Below are positions 31,251-42,309 of a stretch of DNA of 64,000 nucleotides, in pieces. The notes beneath the pieces were generated by a model that did no database searches, was not told the DNA's origin, and saw nothing but the letters and a program-made list of their open reading frames with translations. Origin of the DNA: Chlorops oryzae (Eukaryota > Arthropoda > Insecta > Diptera > Chloropidae); assembly GCA_020466095.1 (NCBI GenBank), contig CM035807.1, positions 41,737,725 through 41,801,724 on the forward strand. The letters are read 5' to 3'. Each line of letters opens with the position of its first letter. Position 1 is the first letter of the stretch. Made by a program: the position numbers and the translations under genes.

Positions 31251-34200
31251 CTCCCTACAACTTTTAGAAACAAAGTTTTTGATTTGCATGAGTAGTTTTA
31301 GTGCTAGAGGTGCAATTATACAAGAAAATTGTGTTTTTTTTTCAAAAAATCAGGGTAAATTTTTCATATAAAAATTTGTAAAAAATAGAAATCGAAGTGG
31401 AAAACCCATTTTCAAATTTTTTGCGTATAGCTAAGTATTTCTTCTAAAAAATAAGCCCCGTTTGGCTAAAAGCGGTGAAAAATTTACGGAGCTATGATTT
31501 TTTTGCCAAAACACTAAAAAATCGATATTTCACAATTTTTGCTTTGTTCACAAATTTTGTTCATATGAGCCGAAATTATTTTATGAAGGTGCAATTGAGT
31601 AAATTTTCACATATATAAATGCATAAATGCTGCCTCTTTATTGATTAAAAATGAATGTCGTTTTGCCCTGCCTTTTAGAATATTGTGGTGGATTTGTTTA
31701 CCTGCCGGTCTCAATGACCTGTACCAGATAAAAAAGGGTGCAGTGCTTTCCCTTAGTGGAAAAAATATAAGGTATCATGAATACGTTTTGTGCGTTAACG
31801 TCAGTTTTTATACTAAACGTGTTTCTTTTACTTTCAATTTTGCCTAATGAATTGAGCGTAGTATAAAATACCTGAGGTTTTGCATACTTTACATACATAC
31901 TTACATACTTACATACATACACCGGGGCCGCTGTGATGCAGCCCACTTTAAGACAACATGAACTACCAAATTGGTACAACTCCTGTAAAACATTTGTGAA
32001 ATAAGCTCTAATGCAAAAGTGTTAAAGAAATAAAAATTTATTTCCAAAATTATTTTTATACAATTTGAAAAAAGTTCTTGCTTCCGCTTTGTCTTTTATA
32101 TTTACTACCATCATTTTCACGCACAAGGGACCACACGTAATCACCCATCATTGCCGTGTCGAAAAGGCCGCTATAGCGATTTTCAATATCCTTTAATTGC
32201 TGATGAAAACGTTCGCCATGCTCATCGCTTACGTCTCCTAAGTTTTCAGGGAAAAAAATCCAAGTGCGAATCGAGAAAGTGGATCTTCAACGACATGTGT
32301 ACTTCGGCTTTCTTATAATTCTTTAGTAGGTTATTTACTATTTGCTTGTAATCTGGACTTTTGTGGTTGCCCAAAAAATTGTGTATAACAAGTTTGAATG
32401 AGCTCCACGCTGCTGCTTCGACTGGGGACAAAAGGCTTGAGAACTCGTCGTCTTGCAAAAGTTTACGTATTTCTGGACCATTTAGAACTCCTTCCTTGAG
32501 TTTTGCGTGTGAAAGGTAGGAAAAGATCGCCTTTAAGCGGGCAAAAGCTTCCTGTGTTCCATCTTTTGCCAATTTTTTTATAAAGTTCTTAGCAAGTCCT
32601 AATTTTATATGCAGTGGCGGTAATATAATATTATTTTTATCAACGAGAGCAGTGCGTTGAATATTGTCTGCACCAACTATAATGTTGGTTCGCAAAGGCC
32701 AATCTTTTTTAAAATAGTGTAAGTGGTCAGCGCGACTATCCCACTTGCACAAAAAACAACAATATTTTGTATATCCTCCTTGAAGCCCGCACAGAATTGC
32801 CACTACCTTGAGATCAGCGCATATTTTCCATCTATGCTTGTCATATTCAATATGATCCAAAAGCGTTTTCATTGTTTCGTAGGTTTCTTTAGAATGCGAT
32901 GCATATGCGACAGGAAGAGACGGTTTTTTGGTTGCCATTGTGTAGGAGGACAGCTTTTAAGCTCTCTTTGTTGCTATCGATAAATAAACGCCACTCTCCG
33001 GGATTGTAGACTTCATTGAGCTCTTCGAATAGGCCTAAAATATTGCTGCAGAAACAGATATCGTCTACTTTTGCGTAAAATTTTCCGTATTGCAAGTGCC
33101 GATTTCTGTAAATGCTTGTTTTGACATCAGGAGCCACAAATCCGCGTTCTTTCATTCTAGATGCAAAAAGTTCAGCTTTACCCTTTGAAAAACCAAAATC
33201 ACGAATCCAGTCATTTAATTCGGCCTGTGAGAGTATTCGTTGCGTTAAACTTGTTTCAAACTGACTTCCACTAGACCCCAGCATTTCCTCTGATGATCCT
33301 TCTATTTTGGGTGCTGAGCCAGGGCATTCTGGATAAGGCACATCACTTGAATGAGGTAGAGGAAATTTTACCGAATCAACTTTCGCGTATTCCCATTTTA
33401 AATGTTTCCCAAATCCACTTCTTGCACTAAGGCAAAAATAGCAGTCCACCGAGTGACAAAAGGGCTCACTCCATTCCATTGCCGTGTCAAAATCCATGTA
33501 ACAGCTAGAATGCAAATAGTTAGTTTTTTTTATAGCGTATTAAATTTTAATTCTTACCGTTCTCCAGAAGCCCATTTTGATAACTTTCTATGACATAGGT
33601 CACATATTCTTTTAGGCGTCCACGGCTCATTGAGAGTTGGCAAAACACCGAAGTAATGGAAATAGTGCTTTTGCAGTGCTTCAGTAAACGCTAATCCTTT
33701 ATTTTTTAACATATATAATCCACAAATATTGCAAAAATCGTCCCGGATTGTTTTTGCACATGAATACACGAGTTCTTTTACTCATTTTTTTATATTTTAA
33801 AATTTGTTTTATTTTCAATTGATGTACGTTGTTCAAAATTTAGTTCAAGACTACTAATCTAAACGCATAAGTGTTTACCCTTTTATATATTGCCATAAAT
33901 TTTCTATACTGTATGTAAGTATGTATGTAAAGTATGCAAAACCTCAGGTATTTTATACTACGCTCAATTCATTAGGCAAAATGAAAGTAAAGAAACACGT
34001 TTAGTATAAAAAACTGACGTTAACGCACAAAACGTATTCATGATACCTTATAATTTTTTCCACTAAGGGAAAGCACTGCACCCTCTTATTTATCTGGTAC
34101 AAAAAATTGAGACCAGGCAGGTAAACAAATCCGCCACAATAGTGTAAAAGGCAGGGCAAAACGACATTCAATTATTTTTTAAAGAGGCAGCATTTATGCA

Positions 34201-34565
34201 TTTATATATCCGAAAATCTTACTCAATTGCAACCTTCATAAAATAATTGGGCTCATATGAACAAGGTTGTGAACAAAGCAAAAATTGCCAAATATCGAGG
34301 GCTTAGTGTTTTGGCAATAAAATTTAGCTCCGTAAATTATTCACAGCTTTTAAAAAAAAAGGATTATTTTTAAGAGAAATACTTAGCTATACGCAAAAAG
34401 ATTGAAAATGGATTTTGTCAATCGATTTCTAACTTTTACAAAGTTTTGTATATGAAAAATTTACCCTGATTGTTTCGAAAAAAACAGATGCGGCTTGTAT
34501 AATTTGCACCTCTAGCACCCCAAACAACCCAATCAATATCAAAAAAAATTGTTAAAAGTTAGTGG
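31250..34565 (-). mobile_element. Type-B DNA transposon with ~660-bp inverted ends
   Basis: The left arm (about 31250-31916) and the right arm (about 33905-34565) are inverted copies of each other, diverged by small indels: GTGCTAGAGGTGCAA... at 31301 pairs with the complement ending at 34518, and inner parts share CATGAATACGTTTTGTGCGT and ACCTGAGGTTTTGCATAC. The type-B gene fills the interior. The outermost bases and target duplication could not be fixed. It lies in the intron upstream of the POMT2 exon. Confidence 0.75.
32056..33785 (-). pseudogene. Type-B transposase-like protein, nearly complete
   Basis: It starts at 33785 (MSKRTRV). Exon 1 has a cysteine-rich start (DDFCNICG ... ICDLCHRKL); a 53-nt intron (33557-33505, GTAAGA...CTAG) leads to exon 2 with VDCYFCLS, LSQAELNDWIRDFGFSKGKA, YNPGEWRLFIDSNKES, LKAVLLHNGN, ICADLKVVAILCGLQGG, CCFLCKWDSRAD, LPPLHIKLGLAKNF, VHMSLKIHFLDSHLDFFP and DEHGERFHQ, ending at 32056. 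This is an uncharacterised family known to me from many arthropod genomes. The D residues of FIDS and ICADLK and the C-x2-C insert suggest an RNase-H-fold transposase (inference). Defects are few: one extra A near 32925, one extra T near 32250, and a shift near the start. Confidence 0.75.
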
Positions 34566-36460
34566 ATTCAAAAAAGAAAGAAAATTTTTAAAGATAGAAA
34601 GAAAAAAAAAAAAAAGTAAGCGAGAAAAAAAATTAGATGAAAGAGAGCAAAAGAAAGAGAGTAAGGATACACAAATACCTAAATCGTCCGATCAAAAAAA
34701 AATACACACCCTAATCCCTGCAGAATAACCCCACACATTCATTCATTCACCTAACACGCACTACACATACCATCCTCACACATTCACTCATTCATACTGC
34801 TATCCCACTAGAAAAAAAGTCCCGCCCATTTATCACTCCGCCTAATGTCACGGTCCGAAGTCTGGAGCAGCCCACCCACTGGGTACATCACTGCGGTACC
34901 CAGTCCAGTGAGTACGCTATAGCTCCTATTTAAAATTTTGAGCGTACTCCCCATTATCCGTAATAAATGTCCGTTTTCTAGTCCTTAGTCCGTTGGTCCA
35001 TTGTCGTCTATGGGATACCTAATTTCCTACTGGGAATCCCAGAAATATTATTATACTTTACCACATTATAAAAAAAATATAATCAAGCCTTTATTTTCCA
35101 GGTATTTTTCATGTTTTATTTACTTTTATTTATATGATTTCTTTTCAATACTCAGAAGAAATATACAATATATATATATTTAAAATTTTTACATATATGT
35201 CTATATTTGTATGCGAAATTTAACACTAATGAATATATGTATATATATGACGAGGGTAGAACAAGAGAGGGAGAAAAAAAAACTAATCTGGCGGAAAGAC
35301 TAAAAGCAATTTGGTGGTTTTCTATGTGAGCATTACGAAATCTGGTGGAAAGACTAAAGGCAAAAAAAAAAATTAACGTTTTCTATGTGGGTAATGAACT
35401 TTGGTTCAATGATCAAGCTAATATGGTGATAGAAATGAAGCATACGTTTTTATGGCATAGGAGAGCGGCGGAAAGTTTTCTGGAAGGAATGAAATTCGAA
35501 AGAATTTTAATGACCGGAAACCGGAATATTTATTTATTCATATTTTTTTTCTGATTTTATTTATTTGTATTTTTTGCTGATTTTATTTATTTGTAATTTT
35601 TACAAAAAAAATTTTATAAAAGAAATGAGGAAAAGAGACTATTTAAAGAAAAAAAAAACTCTTTCATTGTAAAAAAAAAAGGAAACCAAAGAAAAAAACG
35701 TACAAAACTGTACTTTATTAAATGCAATATAAAAACCAATTACCTTACTTATAGCATTTGGTGGTAATGGAAGATTAAATCCCCTTAGTACCTGCTATAA
35801 TTTTTTTTTTCTCAAAACGAATATTTAAGAAGAATTAAATTCTCTTAATATTGAGCCAATAGATTAAATCTAATTGCATGTTGCGAGTTAAACTCGTGTT
35901 CAAAAACTGACTTTTCTAATACTCTGCTGCGACATATATAGGACTATTTTCCCAACAACAGTTTGTTTAGAGGACAAGGATCCACCAACAATTTTTCATT
36001 TTTCTTACATTTTCATTCTAAAGGAGCTTTTTGAAATTATCCGAATATGTTTTTTTTATGGAAAATTGCAACCCTGGGTTCCCTTCCAGTATTTATTATA
36101 TGTTCGTCCTGCTCTCATGATCTTGTCTTTTCTTTTGATTATACTCTCAGCTCTCTCTCATTCTCGAGCTATCATTTTGGATTCTGACAGTTGTTTTTTA
36201 CAAAAATGTAAACAAATATGGTTTTGTTGTGCGCGGAAAAGAAAACAAAATAAGCAGTGTCGTGTGCTTATTTAGAAAAGTGACAGTGATAACAAAATTT
36301 ATAAAAAGAATATTTAAACAAAAAAAGTAGGAAGATGTCATCTATCACCAGAATCTACTGTTTGGCTATTTTTCGATGGAAGGAGAAGACTTAAAGCTAA
36401 GTATTAGATCTTAAGGCTAAAGCTAGGTTATAATTATAAAACAATTTAACTATATTTTCA
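34566..36460. other. Unassigned AT-rich region with LTR-like sequence
   Basis: 34840-35040 contains CACGGTCCGAAGTCTGG, CTGGGTACATCACTGC and GTAATAAATGTCCG and could be part of an LTR, but no partner or termini were found. 35284-35400 holds a diverged tandem duplication around CTGGYGGAAAGACTAAARGC. The rest is AT-rich without a supported gene. Confidence 0.35.
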
Positions 36461-36572
36461 TTCATTTTAATTCATTTTAATTCATTTTAATTCATTTTAA
36501 TTTATTTTAATTCATTTAAATTTATTTTAATTTATTTTAATTCATTTAAATTTATTTTAATTTATAATAATT
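36461..36572. repeat. 11-bp minisatellite
   Basis: About ten copies of TTCATTTTAAT, with variants TTTATTTTAAT and shortened units towards the right. It ends just downstream of the stop of the 36579-37358 frame. Confidence 0.85.
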
Positions 36573-36578
36573 GTATAT

Positions 36579-37358
36579 TCAATTTATTTTACATTTGCAA
36601 TTTTTGCAGAGCTTTCGGCGTTTTGGCGCTTGCGGAGTTATTCTGGAAGTGGTGGTGATTCCCGTTTTTGGTGCTTCACGGAGTGCTATGTTGTACGTGT
36701 CGTCGCAGTAAATATTTATTTGGTAAAACTTTTCATTGACCTGCTTTACTACTTTTAGGCGTTTTTTTGGATGGCGGTTTATGGTCAGCTCTACCACTTC
36801 GGTGAGGATCCGTGGAGTCCCCTCATGAACTTCTGACTCTGGTATGACATATTTTTTTGCGTATATATCTATGGGCTTTTTTACATTTGTCTTAGTTTCA
36901 GTTACTAGTGCTCCATAGCCTCCCCAGTCATCCTCCCATAATTCGTGCTGATGGCCGTCCAAACTCAGACAATCTTCGTCTGCTACTGGTGGTGATGTTG
37001 GTGGTTCTGGTGCTATTATTTCCGCTAATGGCAAGTCGATTTCCGGTGTTGACGCATGATTCGCTTGTTCAGGCTCCAGGTTGGTGTCTATTAATGTTGG
37101 TAAATTTGTTTTATTATTATGTTGCCTGGGTCGAAGTATTATACGCTTTGTCTTTGGGTCTTGCCACTCGATTAAATCGCTTGGTAAGGCTAATGTACGG
37201 CGTTGCAGTCCATTTAAAATGGCTGTCGATTCGCGGAAGTGTTGTGTCGAAATCGCCAACCTATCTCTGAAGAGCTTGGTCCGTGACATACTGAAACGAA
37301 TCAGGTATTTTACGATACTCGACGCCAAATAATAATAAGATATTGGTTTCGATTGCAT
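36579..37358 (-). CDS. Unrecognised 259-codon reading frame
   Basis: An uninterrupted frame of 259 codons. The likely start is either 37358 (MQSKPISYYYL) or the internal MSRTKLFRDRLAIS at codon 24. The middle is Pro/Glu/Asp-rich (EIDLPLAEIIAPEPPTSPP, CLSLDGHQHELWEDDWGG); a later part is basic (INRHPKKRLKVVKQ), and the tail is APKRRKLCKNCKCKIN. There is no signal peptide and no domain I can name. Its length without a stop in AT-rich DNA argues for a real or recently real protein. It lies beside a hAT end (37440) and a minisatellite, so it could be a transposon accessory ORF, a gag-like protein or a host exon. Confidence 0.45.
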   Translation of the reverse strand: MQSKPISYYYLASSIVKYLIRFSMSRTKLFRDRLAISTQHFRESTAILNGLQRRTLALPSDLIEWQDPKTKRIILRPRQHNNKTNLPTLIDTNLEPEQANHASTPEIDLPLAEIIAPEPPTSPPVADEDCLSLDGHQHELWEDDWGGYGALVTETKTNVKKPIDIYAKKYVIPESEVHEGTPRILTEVVELTINRHPKKRLKVVKQVNEKFYQINIYCDDTYNIALREAPKTGITTTSRITPQAPKRRKLCKNCKCKIN

Positions 37359-37819
37359 TTTTTTATTTATTTATTTATTTTTTCTAAAGTCTCTTTTCTT
37401 TCTTTCCATTAATTTCAGATTCTTGCGGATAGCCACGTAACAGTGAATTATAATTCATTTTGGAGAAAATCATTTTGATTTATATTTTGATTTCAATCAT
37501 TTGATTTAAATCAAAAAAATGTAAATCAATCTTAATTTAAATCACGCATAAATATTTTATAATGGGTGTATAAGACGAAAGCATTTTAATTTGATATATT
37601 TTTAACAGTAAAGTCAACAAGTAAACAGTATAAAAGGTTTATAGAACGTTTTATTTATTATGAATAAAGGGGTAATAAATAAAATCACAAATTAACATGA
37701 GGCCGTGAGAGCAGAAGTGAGAGCCTAACCCCAAAAGTGTACTACCGAGATAAACGAAATTTTGAATTTTTATAAGTTTTAAACCGATAAATGGTCAAAT
37801 CAGAAATGATTTCTAATTT

Positions 37820-38730
37820 TTATACCCAGCGTAAGCGGGGTATATTAGTTTTGTGCGAATCTTGTAACAGGGAGAACTAAGCTCCGGAGATATAGACATA
37901 TATATATAGAAATGATCAGGATCAAAAACTGAATCAATTTAGACATGTCCGTCTGTCCGTCCGTCCGTCTGTGCGTCTGTCCGTCCGTCCGTGGTCGGAT
38001 CTACTCCGAAACGGCTGGACCAATCAAGTCGAAATTTGGCACACAGGTATATCGGGATCCGAGTATGATCGTAAGTAAAAATGGGAGACATCCGCCCACT
38101 GCCACGCCCACAAATGAATATAATGTGTTTTCAGTAAAATCCTTGTAACTTGCGAACCACTCAACACATTCCATTGATATTTGGTGTACTGGTAAACTAC
38201 AGAAAAGGACATATCCTGGAAAAAAATGGACGCCGCGCTCCGTGAGCCACGCCCACAAATAAGGGCTTATCGTAACTTATGAAGTAAAAGGCGTAGAAGC
38301 TTCAAATTCGCAACATATGTTCACCAAGGCGAATGAAAGGTGTAGGAAAAAATTTTATATGGCCCGCCCACTGCCACGCCCACAAATAAAGATTTTTCGT
38401 AACTTCCGAAGTAAAAGGCGTAGAAGCTCCAAATTCGCAACATAGGTTCACCAAGGCGAACGAAAGGTGTAGGAAAAATTTTATGTGGCTCGCCCACTGC
38501 CACGCGCACAAATGAAGATTTTTCGTAACTTCCGAGGTAAAAGGCGTAGAAGCTTCAAATTCGCAACATAGGTTCAGCAAGGCGAATGAAAGGTGTAGGG
38601 AAATAATTTATGTGGCCCTTCCACTGCCACGCCCACAAATAGAGAAGCAAAACATAGTGCGCTTATAACGTCGGGACGCTGGGTATTGCAAAGTCGGGCT
38701 TGACCCACTTTAGCTTTCTTACTTGTTTAA
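37820..38730 (+). repeat. Dispersed 127-bp-unit repeat, full-length-looking copy 4
   Basis: It starts TATACCCAGCGTAAGCGG, has the TCCGTCTG tract (37947-37992), CCGCCCACTGCCACGCCC, about three 127-bp units with ATAGGTTCACCAAGGCG, then GGGACGCTGGGTATT and AAAGTCGGGCTTGACCCAC, and closes with TTTCTTACTTGTT. It has the same order as the 4388 copy. One base of the terminal hairpin differs (CCCACTTT for CCGACTTT). Confidence 0.8.
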
Positions 38731-38739
38731 ATTTACGTA

Positions 38740-40354
38740 CACTCCCGCTCAAAAGAATAGACGCACCCTTACATATGTAACAAAAAGCAATCTGTACACT
38801 TTTTCACGAGTCGATTTCAAAAATTAAATATGCAAATGTTTGGTGTTGTCAATGCTTTGAAATTTTATAAAACCAACAATTCAAAACAATTTATTTAGGA
38901 ACAAAAATTTCATATGTACAAAAGTACTTAAAAAATAGGTTACATTTTTTTGGTCAATGAAATAGACGCAAATTAAAAAAACTTATGTTAAGAAAATAAA
39001 CCAAGATTTTTTTCATATGTGTTTAGTTTTAAGCAAGAAGCTAATGTACTTAGTAATGAGTATTGCCACCATTTTTGTTGATGACCTCAAAAACTCGATC
39101 TTTTAGGGAGGAATACAAGGTATGAAGATAATCTAATGAAATTTCACCCCATGCTGACTTGATTGCTGCAGTTAAGGACTCTTTGTTGTCATATTGTCTC
39201 CCTCCTTCATAAATCTTGCGCGACATCCAGCCCCAAACGTTTTCGATTATATTCAAGTCAGGAGAATATGGGGCCAAGACATTAAATTCACACTTTGGCT
39301 GGACAAAAACGACTTAACGATCCTTGCATTGTGAATTGGGGCATTGTCCTGTTGAAAATCCATGGCAGTGGTCCAAAAGATCAGCGATCTTCGGTAAAAT
39401 GGATTCTAGGAGCAACTTATAACGAAGGCCGTTCATAGTCTGATCAACAATAATGAGGTCGACCGTGCCATAAAAGGAAATGGCTCCCCATACCATTACA
39501 CCACCTTCGCGGCTGTGGTTGTCGGCTCAACACCATTTCTTCCTTTCTCAAATCATGAAAATAATATTGAAAGCCGTCGGGACCATCAAAATTAAATCGT
39601 TTTTCGTCGCAAAAGACTACCGTGCGCCAATCATTAGTACGTGTCTCACTTTGACAAGTCCATGCCATGTAATTTTTGGCGAAGTCAAGGCGTTTCTGCT
39701 TTCGAACTGCATCTAACGGTGGTTTTTTCTTCATCTTAAGTCGTTTCAGATGTTTTGCACTAGAAATAGCACGTTTTACAGTTGTAAAGGCTAGCTTTGA
39801 CATCGGCTAGTTGTCTATTTTCGCAGCTGATTTACGAGAATTCGAAGCAATCCTTACAATCTTGCGCTTTTCTCTGGCACTTAGAGCTTCCTTTCTTCCT
39901 TTGAATTTCTTACCATATGATTTCGGATCCTTTAAATAGCGGTCCACTGTTCTAGAGCTGCGGTTTTAGCTTCTCGCCAATTTTTCGATTGGATAAGCCT
40001 TCTGAATGGTAAAAATCAATTTTTTCTCGTTCCAAAGCAGAAAGAATTTTAGCTCTACCCATTTTCAAGTATATTTAAGTTGGCAATTGAGTTGCTTTGT
40101 ACTGAAATTCACTGAAGTTCGTAATGCGTCTATTCTAGTGGCCAGTCGAAATTACACGTTATTGTGTTGACATATCGAAAGCCATCGATAGTTTCGTTAT
40201 GCTTTGGCTTAGCCAAACCAAAATTTCGATTCTTTTCTAGAAATGTACTAATATCGATTAGAAACAATAATCGGATAATTATTAAACTTCTCTATTCAGT
40301 TATACCAAGCTTGAACACAAGAATGCTAGTGCGTCTAACCAGTGAGCGGGAGTG
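38740..40354 (-). mobile_element. Tc1/mariner-type element, TA-flanked
   Basis: The termini are CACTCCCGCTCA on the left and TGAGCGGGAGTG on the right, with TA on both sides (38738-38739, 40355-40356). GAATAGACGCA follows in the left arm, and related GCGTCTA sequences lie in the right arm. It separates the hAT transposase codons on its right from the rest of the hAT element. The right 170 bp (40150-40320) are noncoding and may contain a further small insertion. Confidence 0.7.
39050..40062 (-). pseudogene. Tc1-type DD34E transposase, frameshifted
   Basis: It starts near 40062 (MGRAKILSALEREKIDFYHS) with a helix-turn-helix block GLSNRKIGEKL. The catalytic positions are readable: D in FCDEKRFNFDG (about 39600), D in QQDNAPIHNAR (about 39345) and E in YSPDLNIIENVWGW (about 39240), the last pair in DD34E-like spacing. 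The C-terminus reads FEVINKNGGNTHY. At least three frame changes and several stops in the N-terminal third make it inactive. Confidence 0.85.
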
Positions 40355-40356
40355 TA

Positions 40357-41880
40357 TATGTCAAATCTCTTATCCACTGCTGATGTTATTCGATTTGCCA
40401 TTTCAATAACATACTCGCTGGAACTTTTAAGTGTCATTACACGATATTTGGTCTTTATTGTTGCCAACGTTGGGAGCAAACCCACATAAAACATTCCGCC
40501 TTCTGTTTGCAAGAAATCGATTGCCTCAGCAACAGGTTGCAGCAAAACTTTGTACTCATTCATGTAGTCAAAATCGCAGTCCAAAAAAGTCTCTATTTTT
40601 AATTTGTGACAAAGTGTATTGATATTTATTTTGTGGAACAAAATATTTTTGATCGAATCGTATAGTGAATTCCAACGCGTGATTACAGGATAGATCAACT
40701 GTGATACCAAGATGGATATTATTTTTTCAGAGGACTTGGGACGATTTATTTTGTTCCATAAACCATAATCTGTCGATAACGAATGAAAAAATCAAAGTAA
40801 AGTATCTGAAATAAACGATTAAAACTTGCTATTACATTTTTGTGCTTTTCATAGCCATGAACATTTAATTGCAACATCTTGTTAAAGTCTGTAGTGGCAA
40901 TCAGATTAAGCGTATGTGATGCGCATCTCACGTGGTTCGGCAACAGAAGCTCCAAAGACGGACTTGAAATTTCTAGACATTCTTCTAAAACTTCCCATTC
41001 TTCTTCTAAATCTGTATTTTTAATAATGCTTTTTGGATCGGAAACGCCAAAGTCTTTAAAAACTTTGACAAAGTTTGAGCCATTATCTGTCGTTGTTGCC
41101 ACAATATTTTCCGCAGTAAGCCCGAAATCTTCGTGAATTTCCATTATCTTCCGATAAATGGCGTCAAGTGTATGACTTCCACTAAATCGTTGACAAGCCA
41201 ACGCAATTGATTTCCTTTGAAAATTTTCGTCGATCCAATGGCAAGTGTATCCGAAAAAACTACGATGCTTAGTCGACCAAATATCTGCCGTTGTACAAAA
41301 AAAGTTCTCGGACTTAATCATTTTGCGGAAGCTTCCCTTCATGCATCAAAATTTTTGGTTTAAAAGTTTAATTGCGGTTGGTCGACTAAAAACTTTCAAG
41401 GTTGGATTTGCATATTTAATTACTTCTTTAAACGAATCCAATTCTACAATTGATATCGGCAGTATATTTTCCACAATGTGTGTTAGCACAAGCTTATTAA
41501 AATAACCCTGGTTGGTAGTGTTTTCTTTTGGTCGCTTTTTACCTTCTTCGTATTCTTGAAAGTATCCCGTTAAAACGGCCTTGCAGGTCCTGTATTGCTG
41601 TGTGAACACACACAACGATTCTAACAATACCAAAAACTACAATTATTTAGTTTTGCCTACCATTTCAACTATTTCGAAAAACTCTCGAAAAAAAATGGCA
41701 CTTCTTCGACTTGTGATGACGTTGTGTCGGAAGACTCAATCCCAACTTCATCTAAATAACAGGCTGAATGCCCATCTTCCAAAACCCATTTTCTTTTTTT
41801 TTTTGTTATTTATAAAGAAATCCGGGTCCTTCATATCATCATCGCTGGAAAAGTCCGGAAAAATATTTTCGTCTGCCATT
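40357..41880 (-). pseudogene. hAT transposase, interrupted
   Basis: It starts at 41880 with an acidic N-terminus (MADENIFPDFSSDDDMKD). Blocks in order: TTADIWSTKHRSFFGYT (about 41290), TTDNGSNFVKVF (about 41090), LPNHVRCASHTLNLIATTD (about 40930), a likely intron, then YPVITRWNSLYDS (about 40670) and EYVIEMANRITSAVDKRF. Coding ends at 40357, where the Tc1-like element sits; the dimerisation domain is absent. Stops occur near 41750 and 41345. The open frame seems to continue into the Tc1 terminal repeat, but those last 18 codons belong to the Tc1 end. Confidence 0.75.
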
Positions 41881-42309
41881 TGTATGATATGAAATTAGCA
41901 ACTAAAACTTTACTGATTGAATTATGAAACGAAGTGTCGAAGTTTTCATTGATTTACTGATTGATTAAAATCGAGGTTTTGAAATCATTGCTGACAAATA
42001 TGATTGAAATTTTTTTTTCATTTAAATCAGGTGATTAATCTGTTTTTGATTTAAATCAACAATGATTTCAATTTTTTGGAATTAAATCAAAAATTTTAAT
42101 TTTTTTGATTTAAATCAAATGATTGAAATCAAAATATAAATCAAAATGATTTTCCCCAAAATGAATTATAATTCACCTTACAGCAATCATCAATGATTTC
42201 AATCAGATTTAAATCTTGATGATTTCAGAATAAAATGATTGAATTCAAAAGGGAAATAAATCAAAATGATTTAAAATCAAAATGATTTAAATTTTTTACA
42301 GCTCTGTTC

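Larger units (their letters stand above)
37440..42306 (-). mobile_element. hAT element interrupted by a Tc1-like element and a dispersed repeat
   Basis: Both ends carry inverted GTGAATTATAATTCATTTTG followed by GATTTAAATC-rich sequence (left from 37440, right 42090-42175). At the right the sequence continues to TTTACAGCTCTG (42295-42306), whose complement CAGAGCTGTAAA is a typical hAT start; the left end may be shortened. Transposase codons lie at 40357-41880. The C-terminal part of the gene is not found. The 8-bp duplication is not resolved. Confidence 0.65.

Noticed and set aside
40129..40150. GCGTCTATTCTAGTGG as the right terminus of the Tc1-like element
   Set aside because: It is not followed by TA; the outer TGAGCGGGAGTG at 40354 pairs with the left terminus and is TA-flanked.
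40300..40356. Last 18 codons of the hAT transposase frame
   Set aside because: They are read from the Tc1-type terminal repeat (TGAGCGGGAGTG), not from hAT sequence.
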